This document shows, in pieces, positions 22,703 to 31,248 of a stretch of 64,000 nucleotides of DNA; within the stretch, counting starts at the first letter, position 1, and every line of letters begins with the position of its first letter. Both the position numbers and the translations under genes were made by a program. Source of the DNA: Gallionellales bacterium GWA2_54_124 (lineage in GTDB: Bacteria > Pseudomonadota > Gammaproteobacteria > Burkholderiales > Gallionellaceae). The notes under the pieces were generated by a model. That model worked only from the letters and a program-made list of their open reading frames with translations, did no database searches and had not been told where the DNA came from. The stretch spans positions 434,001-498,000 of the forward strand of contig MGWO01000007.1 of the NCBI GenBank assembly GCA_001801025.1, written 5' to 3'.

Positions 22703-23242
22703 ATGGGACGCATACTGCTGTTCAATAAGCCGTTCGGCGTAATTTGCCAGTTCAGTCAGGACGGTCTGCATCCGACGCTGGCAGATTATATTCCTGTTCC
22801 CGAATTTTATCCTGCCGGACGACTGGATACCGACAGCGAAGGGTTGCTGGTTTTGACTGACGATGGGCAGTTGCAGCATCGCATCACGGATCCTAAGCAC
22901 AAATTGCCCAAGACTTACTGGGTGCAGGTGGAAGGCGTGCCGGATACGGCAGCGCTGGAAAAATTACGCGCGGGGGTCTTGCTAAAAGACGGGATGACGC
23001 AGCCGGCAGGCGCCGCGCTGATGGATCCGCCGCCCGAACTTTGGCCGCGCAATCCGCCGGTGCGGGAGCGCAAAGCGATTCCCACCAGCTGGCTCGAACT
23101 GACTATCCGTGAGGGGAAAAATCGTCAGGTGCGCCGCATGACGGCCGCGGTCGGTTTTCCGACCCTGCGCCTGATACGCTACCGCATTGGTACATGGACG
23201 CTGGACGGATTAGATCAGGGAACATGGAAAATGAATACGTAA
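22703..23242 (+). CDS. rluE: 23S rRNA pseudouridine synthase, RluE-like (RsuA family)
   Basis: 179 aa, with the catalytic domain only and no S4 domain, as in RluE. Motifs: [13 protein letters not shown], the catalytic Asp in [28 protein letters not shown] and [23 protein letters not shown]. The E. coli enzyme modifies U2457 of 23S rRNA; RluE rather than RsuA/RluB/RluF is assigned from the length and architecture. Start ATG at 22703 gives [10 protein letters not shown]. The exonuclease gene begins immediately after the stop codon. Confidence 0.85.
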   Translation: MGRILLFNKPFGVICQFSQDGLHPTLADYIPVPEFYPAGRLDTDSEGLLVLTDDGQLQHRITDPKHKLPKTYWVQVEGVPDTAALEKLRAGVLLKDGMTQPAGAALMDPPPELWPRNPPVRERKAIPTSWLELTIREGKNRQVRRMTAAVGFPTLRLIRYRIGTWTLDGLDQGTWKMNT

Positions 23243-24166
23243 ATGGATAAGCTGATGACAAATAGAGAAACCGTAGAGGCGCTGCGCCTGCTTGATGCAC
23301 ATCCGGATTTTAAGGTGATCCGGCGCATCATGCCCCGTACCACTTTTGGCGATCCTGCGGGCCGTGAGCTGTTACGAGGGGTCATTGTTGATACCGAAAC
23401 CACCGGGATTAATTCTGATCAGGATGCCATCATTGAGCTGGGCATGGTGTTGTTCGAATACGATCCCGATACAGGGGAGGCTTGCCGTGTGCTGGGAAGT
23501 TTTGACCAGCTGGAGGATCCGGGGATGGCGATTCCGCCTGAATCGACCGCGGTGCACGGTATTACCGATGACATGGTTCAGGGTAAACGCATTGACGATG
23601 CGGCGGTGGCGGCCTTCCTCGACGGGGTGAGCGTGGTGATTGCCCACAATTCAAAATTCGACCGGGTGTTTCTCGAAAAGCGGCTGTCTGTCTTTGAGAC
23701 TTTGCCCTGGGGCTGTTCTTTAGCACAGGTAGACTGGCGCGCGGAAGGAATCGGTTCTGCCAAGCTCGATTACATTTCATACCAGTACGGATTTTTTTAT
23801 GAGGCACACCGGGCCGAGGGAGACTGCTACGCGCTGTTGGAAATACTGCAGCAGCCGCTGCCAAAATCAGGGCAGCTGGTTTTAAAGTTGATTCTGGATG
23901 GACTGGCGAAAAAAAGTTATCAGGTTTTTGCCATCGGTTCGTCATTTGATACGAAAGATCTGTTAAAAGCGCGTGGCTACCGTTGGGACGGCGAAAAAAA
24001 ATGCTGGCACACCACGGTCGCGGGCGATGCGGCCGTAAAAGAAGAGGTCGTCTGGTTGAAGGAGTGCGTTTATGGCGGAAAAAGTGCGCGCGTTGAAATC
24101 GAAGTGCACAATTGCCTGACGCGCTATTCCAACCGCAGGGGTAACCGGGCTATTAAAGAAATTTAA
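23243..24166 (+). CDS. DnaQ-like 3'-5' exonuclease (DEDDh)
   Basis: 307 aa. The exonuclease motifs are ExoI VIVDTETTGINSDQDAIIELG (about 47-67), ExoII IAHNSKFDRVF and ExoIII HRAEGDCYALLE. This is the DEDDh set of the DNA polymerase III epsilon family. The C-terminal region (about 220-307) holds FDTKDLLKARGYRWDG and CWHTTV, a segment seen in stand-alone epsilon-like exonucleases but not in DnaQ itself. It is therefore more likely a repair or RNA/DNA-trimming nuclease than the replicative proofreader. It abuts rluE (TAA then ATG), so the two are cotranscribed. Confidence 0.85.
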   Translation: MDKLMTNRETVEALRLLDAHPDFKVIRRIMPRTTFGDPAGRELLRGVIVDTETTGINSDQDAIIELGMVLFEYDPDTGEACRVLGSFDQLEDPGMAIPPESTAVHGITDDMVQGKRIDDAAVAAFLDGVSVVIAHNSKFDRVFLEKRLSVFETLPWGCSLAQVDWRAEGIGSAKLDYISYQYGFFYEAHRAEGDCYALLEILQQPLPKSGQLVLKLILDGLAKKSYQVFAIGSSFDTKDLLKARGYRWDGEKKCWHTTVAGDAAVKEEVVWLKECVYGGKSARVEIEVHNCLTRYSNRRGNRAIKEI

Positions 24167-24239
24167 CATCGGTCGGATTGGCGGTATTTACTGCCGATTG
24201 CTGATATGCTCACACGAATCATTTTAGAGGAAATAGGTT

Positions 24240-24896
24240 ATGAAAACGCTGTTATCGATTGCTATGATGTGTTTTAGTACGCTGGGATTCGCTGGCGACG
24301 CGCCAGATAAATTGAGCGTTGTGAAGGGCGAAGTGCTGGAAGTGCAGGAGGTTGAGAGTTATACCTATCTGCGTTTAAAAACCAGCGAGGGGGAAACCTG
24401 GGCTGCGGTGGGTAAAGCTCCGGTTGCAAAGGGCGCGCAGGTCGTGATTGAAAATGCGATGACGATGAACGACTTTGAGAGTAAGTCGCTGAAGAAAACT
24501 TTTAAAACCATCATATTCGGTACGCTCGGTGGCGCGGCAGGCATTGCACATGCCGTAAAACCTGCCGATGCTGGTGACGTGAAGGTATCGCGCGCGACCG
24601 GCGCAAATGCGTATACCGTGCTTGAAATCGTGACCAAAGCGAAGGTGCTGAAGGACAAGCAGGTTGTGGTTCACGGCAAGATCGTCAAATACAACGCGGG
24701 CATTATGGGGAAAAACTGGGTTCACCTGCGCGATGGAACCGGCAGTGAGGGCAGCAACGATATTCTCGTGACGACGCAGAATCAGGCAAAGGCGGGTGAT
24801 GTCGTGACAGTGAAGGGTGTGGTGCGTAACGACAAGGATTTTGGTGCAGGCTATTCGTATAAGGTACTCATCGAAGAAGCAACGCTGCAAAAGTAG
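24240..24896 (+). CDS. Periplasmic OB-fold protein, NrfJ-like
   Basis: 218 aa. A signal peptide is clear (MKTLLSIAMMCFSTLGFAGDA). The mature part has two similar OB-fold-like units: about 25-125 (VKGEVLEVQEVESYTYLRLK, ETWAAVGK) and about 135-215 (VVHGKIVKYNAGIMGKNWVHLRDG, VTVKGVV). The GKNWVHLRDGTG stretch is characteristic of small periplasmic nucleic-acid-binding-fold proteins annotated as NrfJ-related. The function of such proteins is not established, and no nrf genes are nearby. A strong ribosome site (AGAGGAAA) precedes the ATG. Confidence 0.7.
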   Translation: MKTLLSIAMMCFSTLGFAGDAPDKLSVVKGEVLEVQEVESYTYLRLKTSEGETWAAVGKAPVAKGAQVVIENAMTMNDFESKSLKKTFKTIIFGTLGGAAGIAHAVKPADAGDVKVSRATGANAYTVLEIVTKAKVLKDKQVVVHGKIVKYNAGIMGKNWVHLRDGTGSEGSNDILVTTQNQAKAGDVVTVKGVVRNDKDFGAGYSYKVLIEEATLQK

Positions 24897-24903
24897 GGCT
24901 ATG

Positions 24904-24924
24904 GGCGGCGGATAGACCGCCGCC
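24904..24924. terminator. Hairpin between convergent genes
   Basis: GGCGGCGG (24904-24911), loop ATAGA, then CCGCCGCC (24917-24924). The eight-pair GC stem has no real U tract on either side. It sits ten bases from both convergent gene ends and probably helps end both transcripts. Confidence 0.5.
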
Positions 24925-24933
24925 TTGATCCAT

Positions 24934-26061
24934 TTAATTTGTCGATTCAGGCTTCAATGCATCTGCAATAATTGAAAATTGTTTTTCAAGTTCGTCACTT
25001 TGCTCAAACAATTCGAGAATGCGCTCTGAGCATTTTTTCATAACATCGGTGACCAGCTGCTCCTGCTTATCTGTCAGCCCAAGGTAAATATACGTTTTTT
25101 CAACTTGTTCAATTAAATCATGTTGAAGCATCCGTGTCTCTACCTGCTGTGCACGATATTTCTGCCGTAAAATTTCGATTGCGCTACCTGCGCTCAGATT
25201 CGCTCTGTTTATTCTCTCCGTACTTGCCTGAGCGTGTTGTCGCAGTGTAATGGATTTCACAAATGCATCTGCAATTTCCGCGAGTATGGCGATATTGTCT
25301 CTAATCCGTCCCGCTACCTCTACGTTATCCGGCATGTTCACGATGAGGATGGTAATATTTTCGAAATTGGTGACTAAGCGTTTTTTGAATTGGAAAAGTC
25401 GGCCCATTGTCGATGCCTGGGTCAGAATCGATTCTTCCAGCGGGCCTGTGGTTTGTCCGTTGGGCGTGCAGGAAATACTTCCATCGGGCAGCCGCAGTTG
25501 AATATGACACTCCAGACCGAGATGACGGGTGGTCTGCAGGGTATTGTCGAGCAGCGTCTTATAGTCAGGACACTCAAAATTGGCGCGCGTGTAATTTTGC
25601 AGCGTACCGCTCTCGCCCATACTGTCCAAAAAAATCATCGCCATCGACTCAAATGAGTCTTTCTCGTTTACCAGCGCATCACGGGCGGCCTTAGCCTGAA
25701 TGGCCAGCTGGACTTTACGCAATATAATCTGGTTGTCTGTTGGCTTGGAGAGGAAATCATCGCCACCGGCATCGAATGCTTTCAGACGTTCATCCAGACT
25801 GTCGCAGCTCGACAGGAAAATAACCGGCATGGCGTGCTGTGCTGCACGCAGTTTTATGCAGGTATCGTAGCCGTTCATTCCTTCCATATCGATATCTAAA
25901 ATAATCAATACGGGTTTGTATTCCTCCACGCGGCTCAGGCACTCCTCGCCAGAATGAGCGGTTATAACGTGATATTCAGCATCCAGTGCCGCATTCAGCA
26001 CTTCGCAAATAATGGAGTCATCATCAACGATCAGAACAGTTTTTTTATCTACAATATCCAT
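24934..26061 (-). CDS. Response regulator with REC and an unassigned C-terminal region
   Basis: 375 aa. The receiver domain (about 8-125) is complete: IVDDDS, phospho-acceptor in LIILDIDMEGMNGYD, VIFLSSCD and DFLSKPTD. The rest (about 150-375) is not a recognised DNA-binding or enzymatic output. It has a region of mixed strands (HIQLRLPDGSISC, VTNFENITILIVNMPD) reminiscent of a GAF-like fold, then long helices likely to form a coiled coil. It is the last gene of the phosphorelay operon, 101 bases after the HD-GYP regulator, and is a likely alternative phosphate acceptor for the hybrid kinase. Output unknown. Confidence 0.8.
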   Translation of the reverse strand: MDIVDKKTVLIVDDDSIICEVLNAALDAEYHVITAHSGEECLSRVEEYKPVLIILDIDMEGMNGYDTCIKLRAAQHAMPVIFLSSCDSLDERLKAFDAGGDDFLSKPTDNQIILRKVQLAIQAKAARDALVNEKDSFESMAMIFLDSMGESGTLQNYTRANFECPDYKTLLDNTLQTTRHLGLECHIQLRLPDGSISCTPNGQTTGPLEESILTQASTMGRLFQFKKRLVTNFENITILIVNMPDNVEVAGRIRDNIAILAEIADAFVKSITLRQHAQASTERINRANLSAGSAIEILRQKYRAQQVETRMLQHDLIEQVEKTYIYLGLTDKQEQLVTDVMKKCSERILELFEQSDELEKQFSIIADALKPESTN

Positions 26062-26162
26062 ATTTACGGTAATCCATTAATGTGATTAATACATAATCTG
26101 CTTTATAACTTGTTCATACAAAGCAGTGCGCTTATTGACTTACAGGTACAACGCAAACACCG

Positions 26163-27158
26163 TTACGGTGAACTCATTTCTTCCGCCCAGCGATGCTTGA
26201 CTTCCAGCACCGCCGGTAAAATTTTCATGAATAAGACGACGAGTGACGGATCGAAATGCTTTCCTGATTCGCGATTGATTAAGGCCAGAGCATCATCAAC
26301 CGACCATGCCTTTTTATAGGGGCGCTCCGTTGTCAGTGCATCGAACACATCCACGATAGCGACAATTCTGCCGACAAGCGGAATTTCTTCGCCGCGCAGT
26401 TGATTTGGGTAACCGCTGCCATCCCATTTTTCGTGATGGGTGATAGAAATTACCTCGGCCTCCTTCAGTAAAACTGAATCGTGTTCGCCAATGATTTGTG
26501 CGCCAACCTCAGGATGCGTACGCATCACTTCCCATTCCTCTTCGTTCAGCGGGCCCGGTTTGAGCAAAATTCTGTCAGGAATGCCAATTTTGCCAACATC
26601 GTGCATCGGAGCCGCCTGAAACAGATGATCCGCTGCCAATTCAGAAAATCCTGCCGCCAAAGCCAGTAGCCGGGAATAATGACTCATGCGTATCACATGT
26701 AATCCGGTTTCATTATCCCTGTATTCAGCTGCACGTCCCAGCCGGTGGATAATTTCCAGTTGGGTATATTCCAGCTCCTCGGTTCGTACCAGAGATAAAT
26801 GGGTTGCGACACGAGCTCTTACAATGGCCGGATTGACTGGCTTTGTGATGTAATCAACCGCGCCAACTTCAAAGCCGTGCGTCTCATCGAGCACATCATT
26901 CAAAGCCGAAATAAATATCACGGGAATTTTTGATGTTTTACGGTTGCTTTTAAGCGCCGCACAGACTTCATAGCCGGATAATTCAGGCATCATCACATCA
27001 AGCAAGATCAAATCAGGAATTTTTTCATGTGCCAGTTGCAGTGCTTTTTCCCCATCCTTTGCAAAAATCAACTGATAGTCATGATTCAAAATCTGCTTGA
27101 GTACATGCAGATTTGACGGCTCATCATCAACCAGTAGCAATGTTTTTTTAGTGAGCAT
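26163..27158 (-). CDS. Response regulator with HD-GYP domain (c-di-GMP phosphodiesterase)
   Basis: 331 aa, RpfG-like layout. The receiver (about 5-120) has LVDDEPSN, the phospho-acceptor in LILLDVMMPELSGYE and DYITKPVN. The HD-GYP domain (about 140-325) has MHDVGKIGIPD and HHEKWDGSGYPNQLRGEEIP, with the GYP signature intact, so hydrolysis of c-di-GMP is expected. It lies 34 bases downstream of the hybrid kinase gene, so phosphorylation by that kinase probably controls the phosphodiesterase. Confidence 0.9.
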   Translation of the reverse strand: MLTKKTLLLVDDEPSNLHVLKQILNHDYQLIFAKDGEKALQLAHEKIPDLILLDVMMPELSGYEVCAALKSNRKTSKIPVIFISALNDVLDETHGFEVGAVDYITKPVNPAIVRARVATHLSLVRTEELEYTQLEIIHRLGRAAEYRDNETGLHVIRMSHYSRLLALAAGFSELAADHLFQAAPMHDVGKIGIPDRILLKPGPLNEEEWEVMRTHPEVGAQIIGEHDSVLLKEAEVISITHHEKWDGSGYPNQLRGEEIPLVGRIVAIVDVFDALTTERPYKKAWSVDDALALINRESGKHFDPSLVVLFMKILPAVLEVKHRWAEEMSSP

Positions 27159-27192
27159 ACTTATTTTCCTTCTGAAATCGATCTTGTGATTT

Positions 27193-30100
27193 TTATGTAT
27201 TGTTTACCGATTTCCAGGCATTGCGAATTTTGACGAGCGTAAGTTCAGCCTGATTAAAATCAAAATTATTGAGTTGCTTTTCAAGCTGTATTACTAAGTT
27301 CCTGGGGATATGGCTGCCAAGGTTGGATAGTAAAGTAGTCAGCATGTCTTCATCAAACATTTCATGATTTTTAATACACATTGCCAGATTCACAAGATGG
27401 GTTTCAACCATGAGGTGATCAGGATGCGTGCAGGGCTTAATGAGACGATCCTCACCGGAAACATTTTTATGAATCTGTTCGATGACGGCAGCGAGACAGA
27501 CAATAAACTCAGGTAATGAATTTAATTTTTCTTGCGCTTTAATCTCAGTTTCCAGCTTCATTGCACACGCTGTTAATTCATTTGCACCTAGCGTTGAGGC
27601 TGTGCCGCGAATTCGGTGTAGCGCACTCAATGCTTTGTCGAACAGTTGTTCTTGCAGCAGGTTTTCAAGTTGCTGGGAAAATGTTGTGTGCTCTGTTGCA
27701 AAACGTTGTAGTAATTTGTTCAATAACTTTTCATTGCCCTGAAGTCTGGAAAGCGCGTCAGAATAGTTGATGCCCGGTAATTGATGCTGTGCGGATATGG
27801 GCGTTCTTGCACTCATATTCAGATCCGAATCTTGTACCGGTTTGTGTGTTATCCATTTTAGTAGCGTTGTGATCAGCTGTGCCGGATCAAAGGGCTTGCT
27901 CACATGATCACTCATTCCTGCACTGGAGCTATTTAGTTTTTCATGTGCCATTGCTGAGGCACTTAGTGCGATGATCGGGATCGTTTTGCCTTGTGCAAGC
28001 GTGCGTATCAGTCTGGTCGACTCAAATCCATCCATCACCGGCATGTGTATGTCCATCAAGATGGCATCGAAGGCTTGTTGCTGCACAAGGGCAAAGGCTT
28101 CTGCACCGTTATTTGCAGTAACGACAATTAAACCTGAAAGAACAAGGAATTCTGTTGCAATTTCCTGATTTATTTCATCATCCTCCACCAGTAAAATATG
28201 TGCACCTCTGATAGGTGCGGCCTGTTGATACAAATTAATTCGACGCTCGGGCAAAGCGAAGGTTGAAAGTAGCTCAGGCTGTTGTATTTTAAGTAATGCA
28301 TTGATTAATTTTGACAAGGTGACCGGTTTGGTCAGGATAATTTCGTTATGCGTTTCTAAGTGGTTTTCCCGGTCGTTAGCGGCTACCATCAGGATGCTGG
28401 CCGGTACCGTCATGGCAGAGGTTTTTTGAAAATCATGCAAGCGGTTAGTGGCATCCTGACTATAGGCACTATTATTGGTGATCAAAAGGTCAAACAGGGG
28501 GAAGCGTTTTGGCGCGCTTGTTAGTGAGATAGCTTCTTCCACCGATGTCGTCGCGGTAATGTCGAAATTTAGTGCGCCAAAATAGCGCATTAAAATGTCC
28601 TGTGAAGTAGGATGCGCATCCACGATCAGAACACGCATAGCGTTAAGGTGATGTGCAGACGATAAAATTTCAAGCGATGCACATCGTTCAAAGTAGGCGT
28701 TGAAAGTAAACGTGCTCCCGATATCTTTTTCACTGGCGACCGATAGCTCTCCACCCATCAACTCCACGAGTCGCTTTGAAATCGTTAAGCCTAGACCGGA
28801 TCCCCCATATTTTCGCGTAATTGAACTATCAGCTTGTATAAATGCATTAAATAATCGATCCTGTTGTGACTGGTCCATGCCGATACCTGTATCACGAACC
28901 GAGAATTTCAAATTAAGTATTTGATTGTTTTCAGATATTAAAGCTATTCGGATATGAATCTCGCCGTGTTGTGTAAACTTGATGGCATTGTTGATCAAGT
29001 TATTCAGAATTTGCCCCAGGCGCAAGGGGTCTCCTAGCAGAGAGCAAGAAATGAGCGGATCTATTTCGATGAAAAGCTCAAGTTCCTTTTCTTGTAGTTT
29101 TTGCATAAACAAATCGAAGCATTCCCGAATCACGTCTTCAAGAATAAATTCGACTCTCTCAATTTCCAGTTTGTTGGCTTCGATTTTAGAGTAATCAAGA
29201 ATGTCATCAAGAATATTCAGCAGTGCTTTAGATGCGTTGTATACCTTTCGTAAGTGATCGCGTTGCTTGGGTGCGAGTTCGCTATCGAGCGTTATCCGGG
29301 TTAAACCGATAATCGCATTCATGGGTGTGCGGATTTCGTGACTCATATTAGCCAGAAAATCACTTTTAGCGCGGCTGGCGAAATCAGCTGCATTGCGAGC
29401 GATTTCCAGATCTTTTAAGGCTAACTTGCGCTCGCTTATTTCAGATTCCAGGCTGTCATTTAAAATTTCAAGTTTTGTGCGGGCCTCCAGTGCGTCCTGT
29501 GCCAGATTGAGCGCTGCCAGACGGGCTCGCTGTAACTCTGTTTCGGCTTCACGCCTGAAAGTGATATCGCGTAAGATGCCCTGTATGCAGTTGTTTTCAA
29601 GCTGTCTGCCGACAACTTCTCCCAGAAAGATTGAGCCGTCTTGGCGTTTGAAGTGCCATTCGCTCACGACGACGGCACCATTTTTGAAGCGTGCAACCTC
29701 GTTTGCAATTTTTCCGATTTCTTCTGTGACAATCACATCGGCAATGCTTAGCGTACAAATTTGTTCAGTGCTGTATCCGAGCATGGCTGCACCGGCCTGA
29801 TTGACATCGATATATCGACCTTGCGCATCCGCCAGAAAAATTCCATCCACTGTTTGTTCAACCAGCAAACGATAGCGTAGTTCACTGGCGCGTAGCGCCT
29901 GCTCTTGCTCCGCATGGGCGGCACGAATCCGCAGTACAGAAATACCATACGCCAGATCATTCGCCAGTTCTTGCAAGACTTTGAGTTCTTCATTTACAAA
30001 AGGGTCGGCTATCGAGGAATAAACCATGATCGCCCCCAGAGTTTGCTTATCGGCAATCAACGGTAATGAAATGGAGGCTGCGTATCCGCGTTGTTGCGCC

Positions 30101-31248
30101 TGCTCGCGCCAGGGTATAAACGTCGGGTCGGAGAGCATGTGGTGGCAAACAACCATTTTTCCGGTGCGTATCGCTCTGCCGCTAGGACCGCTCCCGTATT
30201 CGTTGTCCTCCCAGCTGATGGTGATTTCATCGAGATAGCCGGTGTTATCCCCGGCTTTACCAACGGGGCGTACCGTTTTTTCAGGATTGTGTTCTGCAAA
30301 ACCCACCCAGGCCATCACGTAATTACATTCTTCTACCAGTATTTGACAGACTTGATTGATATAGGTGTTTTCATCGGTTGCATGCACTAACGCCCAATCA
30401 CTTGCACTATAAGCGCGCAACGTTCGGTTGAGCCGGAGCTGTTCGTCCGTATTTTTTTTCTGCTCACTAATATCCAAAAGTGATAACACTGCCGCTTTAA
30501 TATCCCCGGTGAGCGGTTCAATCACCGGCTCGCAATTTGCCAGTACCCAGCGCACTATGCCCGATGGATCAACATAACCGACAGGCACATTTCGGCACGC
30601 TGCTTTGGTCCGGATGGTTTTATTGACTGGAATGTCTTCTTCCAGAAATGGCGTGCCATTTTCATGGAGTAGCCGTACCTGTACGAGGCGCAAATTTGAC
30701 TGGATCGTTTCCAGATGAAATCCGAAAAAAAGTTCCGCTGCCCGGTTGCAGGCGAGTATTTCGCCCTCCGGTGAAAACACGAGGACAGATTCAACCAGTG
30801 AATTGAGCATCGTTTGTTGCAATAGGTCGGCGCCCCACAGTGAGGCCGATGGAGCTTGTTGCATTCCTTGTGGGGCCTTGTCGCACACTGCAAGGGTAGG
30901 ATTCAACGCTGCCCTGATCTCTTGCCCGGCGCATGTCAGTCGATGCAGATAAATACTGATCGCATAGCCGATCAGTAAAAACATCAGCATGGAAAAAATA
31001 CTATTGCTATGTTCAAGATGCCAACTGAGCTGAGTAGGGATAAACAAATACCAGACAAGTAACGCGCTTAACACCGTTCCTGATAGGCCTCCCCACAGTC
31101 CCGCAATGCGCGCACTCAAAAATACGGCAGGGAAAAATGCAAACCACACCAATGGACTCAGGTAGGGCCACAGTACCCATTGCACACCGGCTGCGATGAA
31201 CGGGATCGTCGTCGCGACTATCAATTTGAATGTTAAATTAGACTTCAT
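27193..31248 (-). CDS. Hybrid sensor histidine kinase with pseudo-receiver, receiver and HPt
   Basis: 1351 aa. The N-terminal four-helix membrane region (about 1-110) resembles DUF4118 of KdpD-type sensors. It is followed by PAS (about 150-265), GAF (about 280-440) and PAS (about 455-570). The kinase core has H637 in MSHEIRTPM, an N-box NNLINNAIKFT, DTGIGMD and GSGLGLTISK. A first receiver-like domain (about 875-1000) has Asn925 where the phospho-acceptor Asp should be. The second receiver is intact (LVEDDEIN, D1066 in LMDIHMPVMDG, VSKPFD). An HPt domain follows, with H1211 in LHRIRGTAS. A full His-Asp-His relay is thus encoded in one chain. The ATG directly follows the stop of the upstream sensor gene. 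Confidence 0.9.
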   Translation of the reverse strand: MKSNLTFKLIVATTIPFIAAGVQWVLWPYLSPLVWFAFFPAVFLSARIAGLWGGLSGTVLSALLVWYLFIPTQLSWHLEHSNSIFSMLMFLLIGYAISIYLHRLTCAGQEIRAALNPTLAVCDKAPQGMQQAPSASLWGADLLQQTMLNSLVESVLVFSPEGEILACNRAAELFFGFHLETIQSNLRLVQVRLLHENGTPFLEEDIPVNKTIRTKAACRNVPVGYVDPSGIVRWVLANCEPVIEPLTGDIKAAVLSLLDISEQKKNTDEQLRLNRTLRAYSASDWALVHATDENTYINQVCQILVEECNYVMAWVGFAEHNPEKTVRPVGKAGDNTGYLDEITISWEDNEYGSGPSGRAIRTGKMVVCHHMLSDPTFIPWREQAQQRGYAASISLPLIADKQTLGAIMVYSSIADPFVNEELKVLQELANDLAYGISVLRIRAAHAEQEQALRASELRYRLLVEQTVDGIFLADAQGRYIDVNQAGAAMLGYSTEQICTLSIADVIVTEEIGKIANEVARFKNGAVVVSEWHFKRQDGSIFLGEVVGRQLENNCIQGILRDITFRREAETELQRARLAALNLAQDALEARTKLEILNDSLESEISERKLALKDLEIARNAADFASRAKSDFLANMSHEIRTPMNAIIGLTRITLDSELAPKQRDHLRKVYNASKALLNILDDILDYSKIEANKLEIERVEFILEDVIRECFDLFMQKLQEKELELFIEIDPLISCSLLGDPLRLGQILNNLINNAIKFTQHGEIHIRIALISENNQILNLKFSVRDTGIGMDQSQQDRLFNAFIQADSSITRKYGGSGLGLTISKRLVELMGGELSVASEKDIGSTFTFNAYFERCASLEILSSAHHLNAMRVLIVDAHPTSQDILMRYFGALNFDITATTSVEEAISLTSAPKRFPLFDLLITNNSAYSQDATNRLHDFQKTSAMTVPASILMVAANDRENHLETHNEIILTKPVTLSKLINALLKIQQPELLSTFALPERRINLYQQAAPIRGAHILLVEDDEINQEIATEFLVLSGLIVVTANNGAEAFALVQQQAFDAILMDIHMPVMDGFESTRLIRTLAQGKTIPIIALSASAMAHEKLNSSSAGMSDHVSKPFDPAQLITTLLKWITHKPVQDSDLNMSARTPISAQHQLPGINYSDALSRLQGNEKLLNKLLQRFATEHTTFSQQLENLLQEQLFDKALSALHRIRGTASTLGANELTACAMKLETEIKAQEKLNSLPEFIVCLAAVIEQIHKNVSGEDRLIKPCTHPDHLMVETHLVNLAMCIKNHEMFDEDMLTTLLSNLGSHIPRNLVIQLEKQLNNFDFNQAELTLVKIRNAWKSVNNT

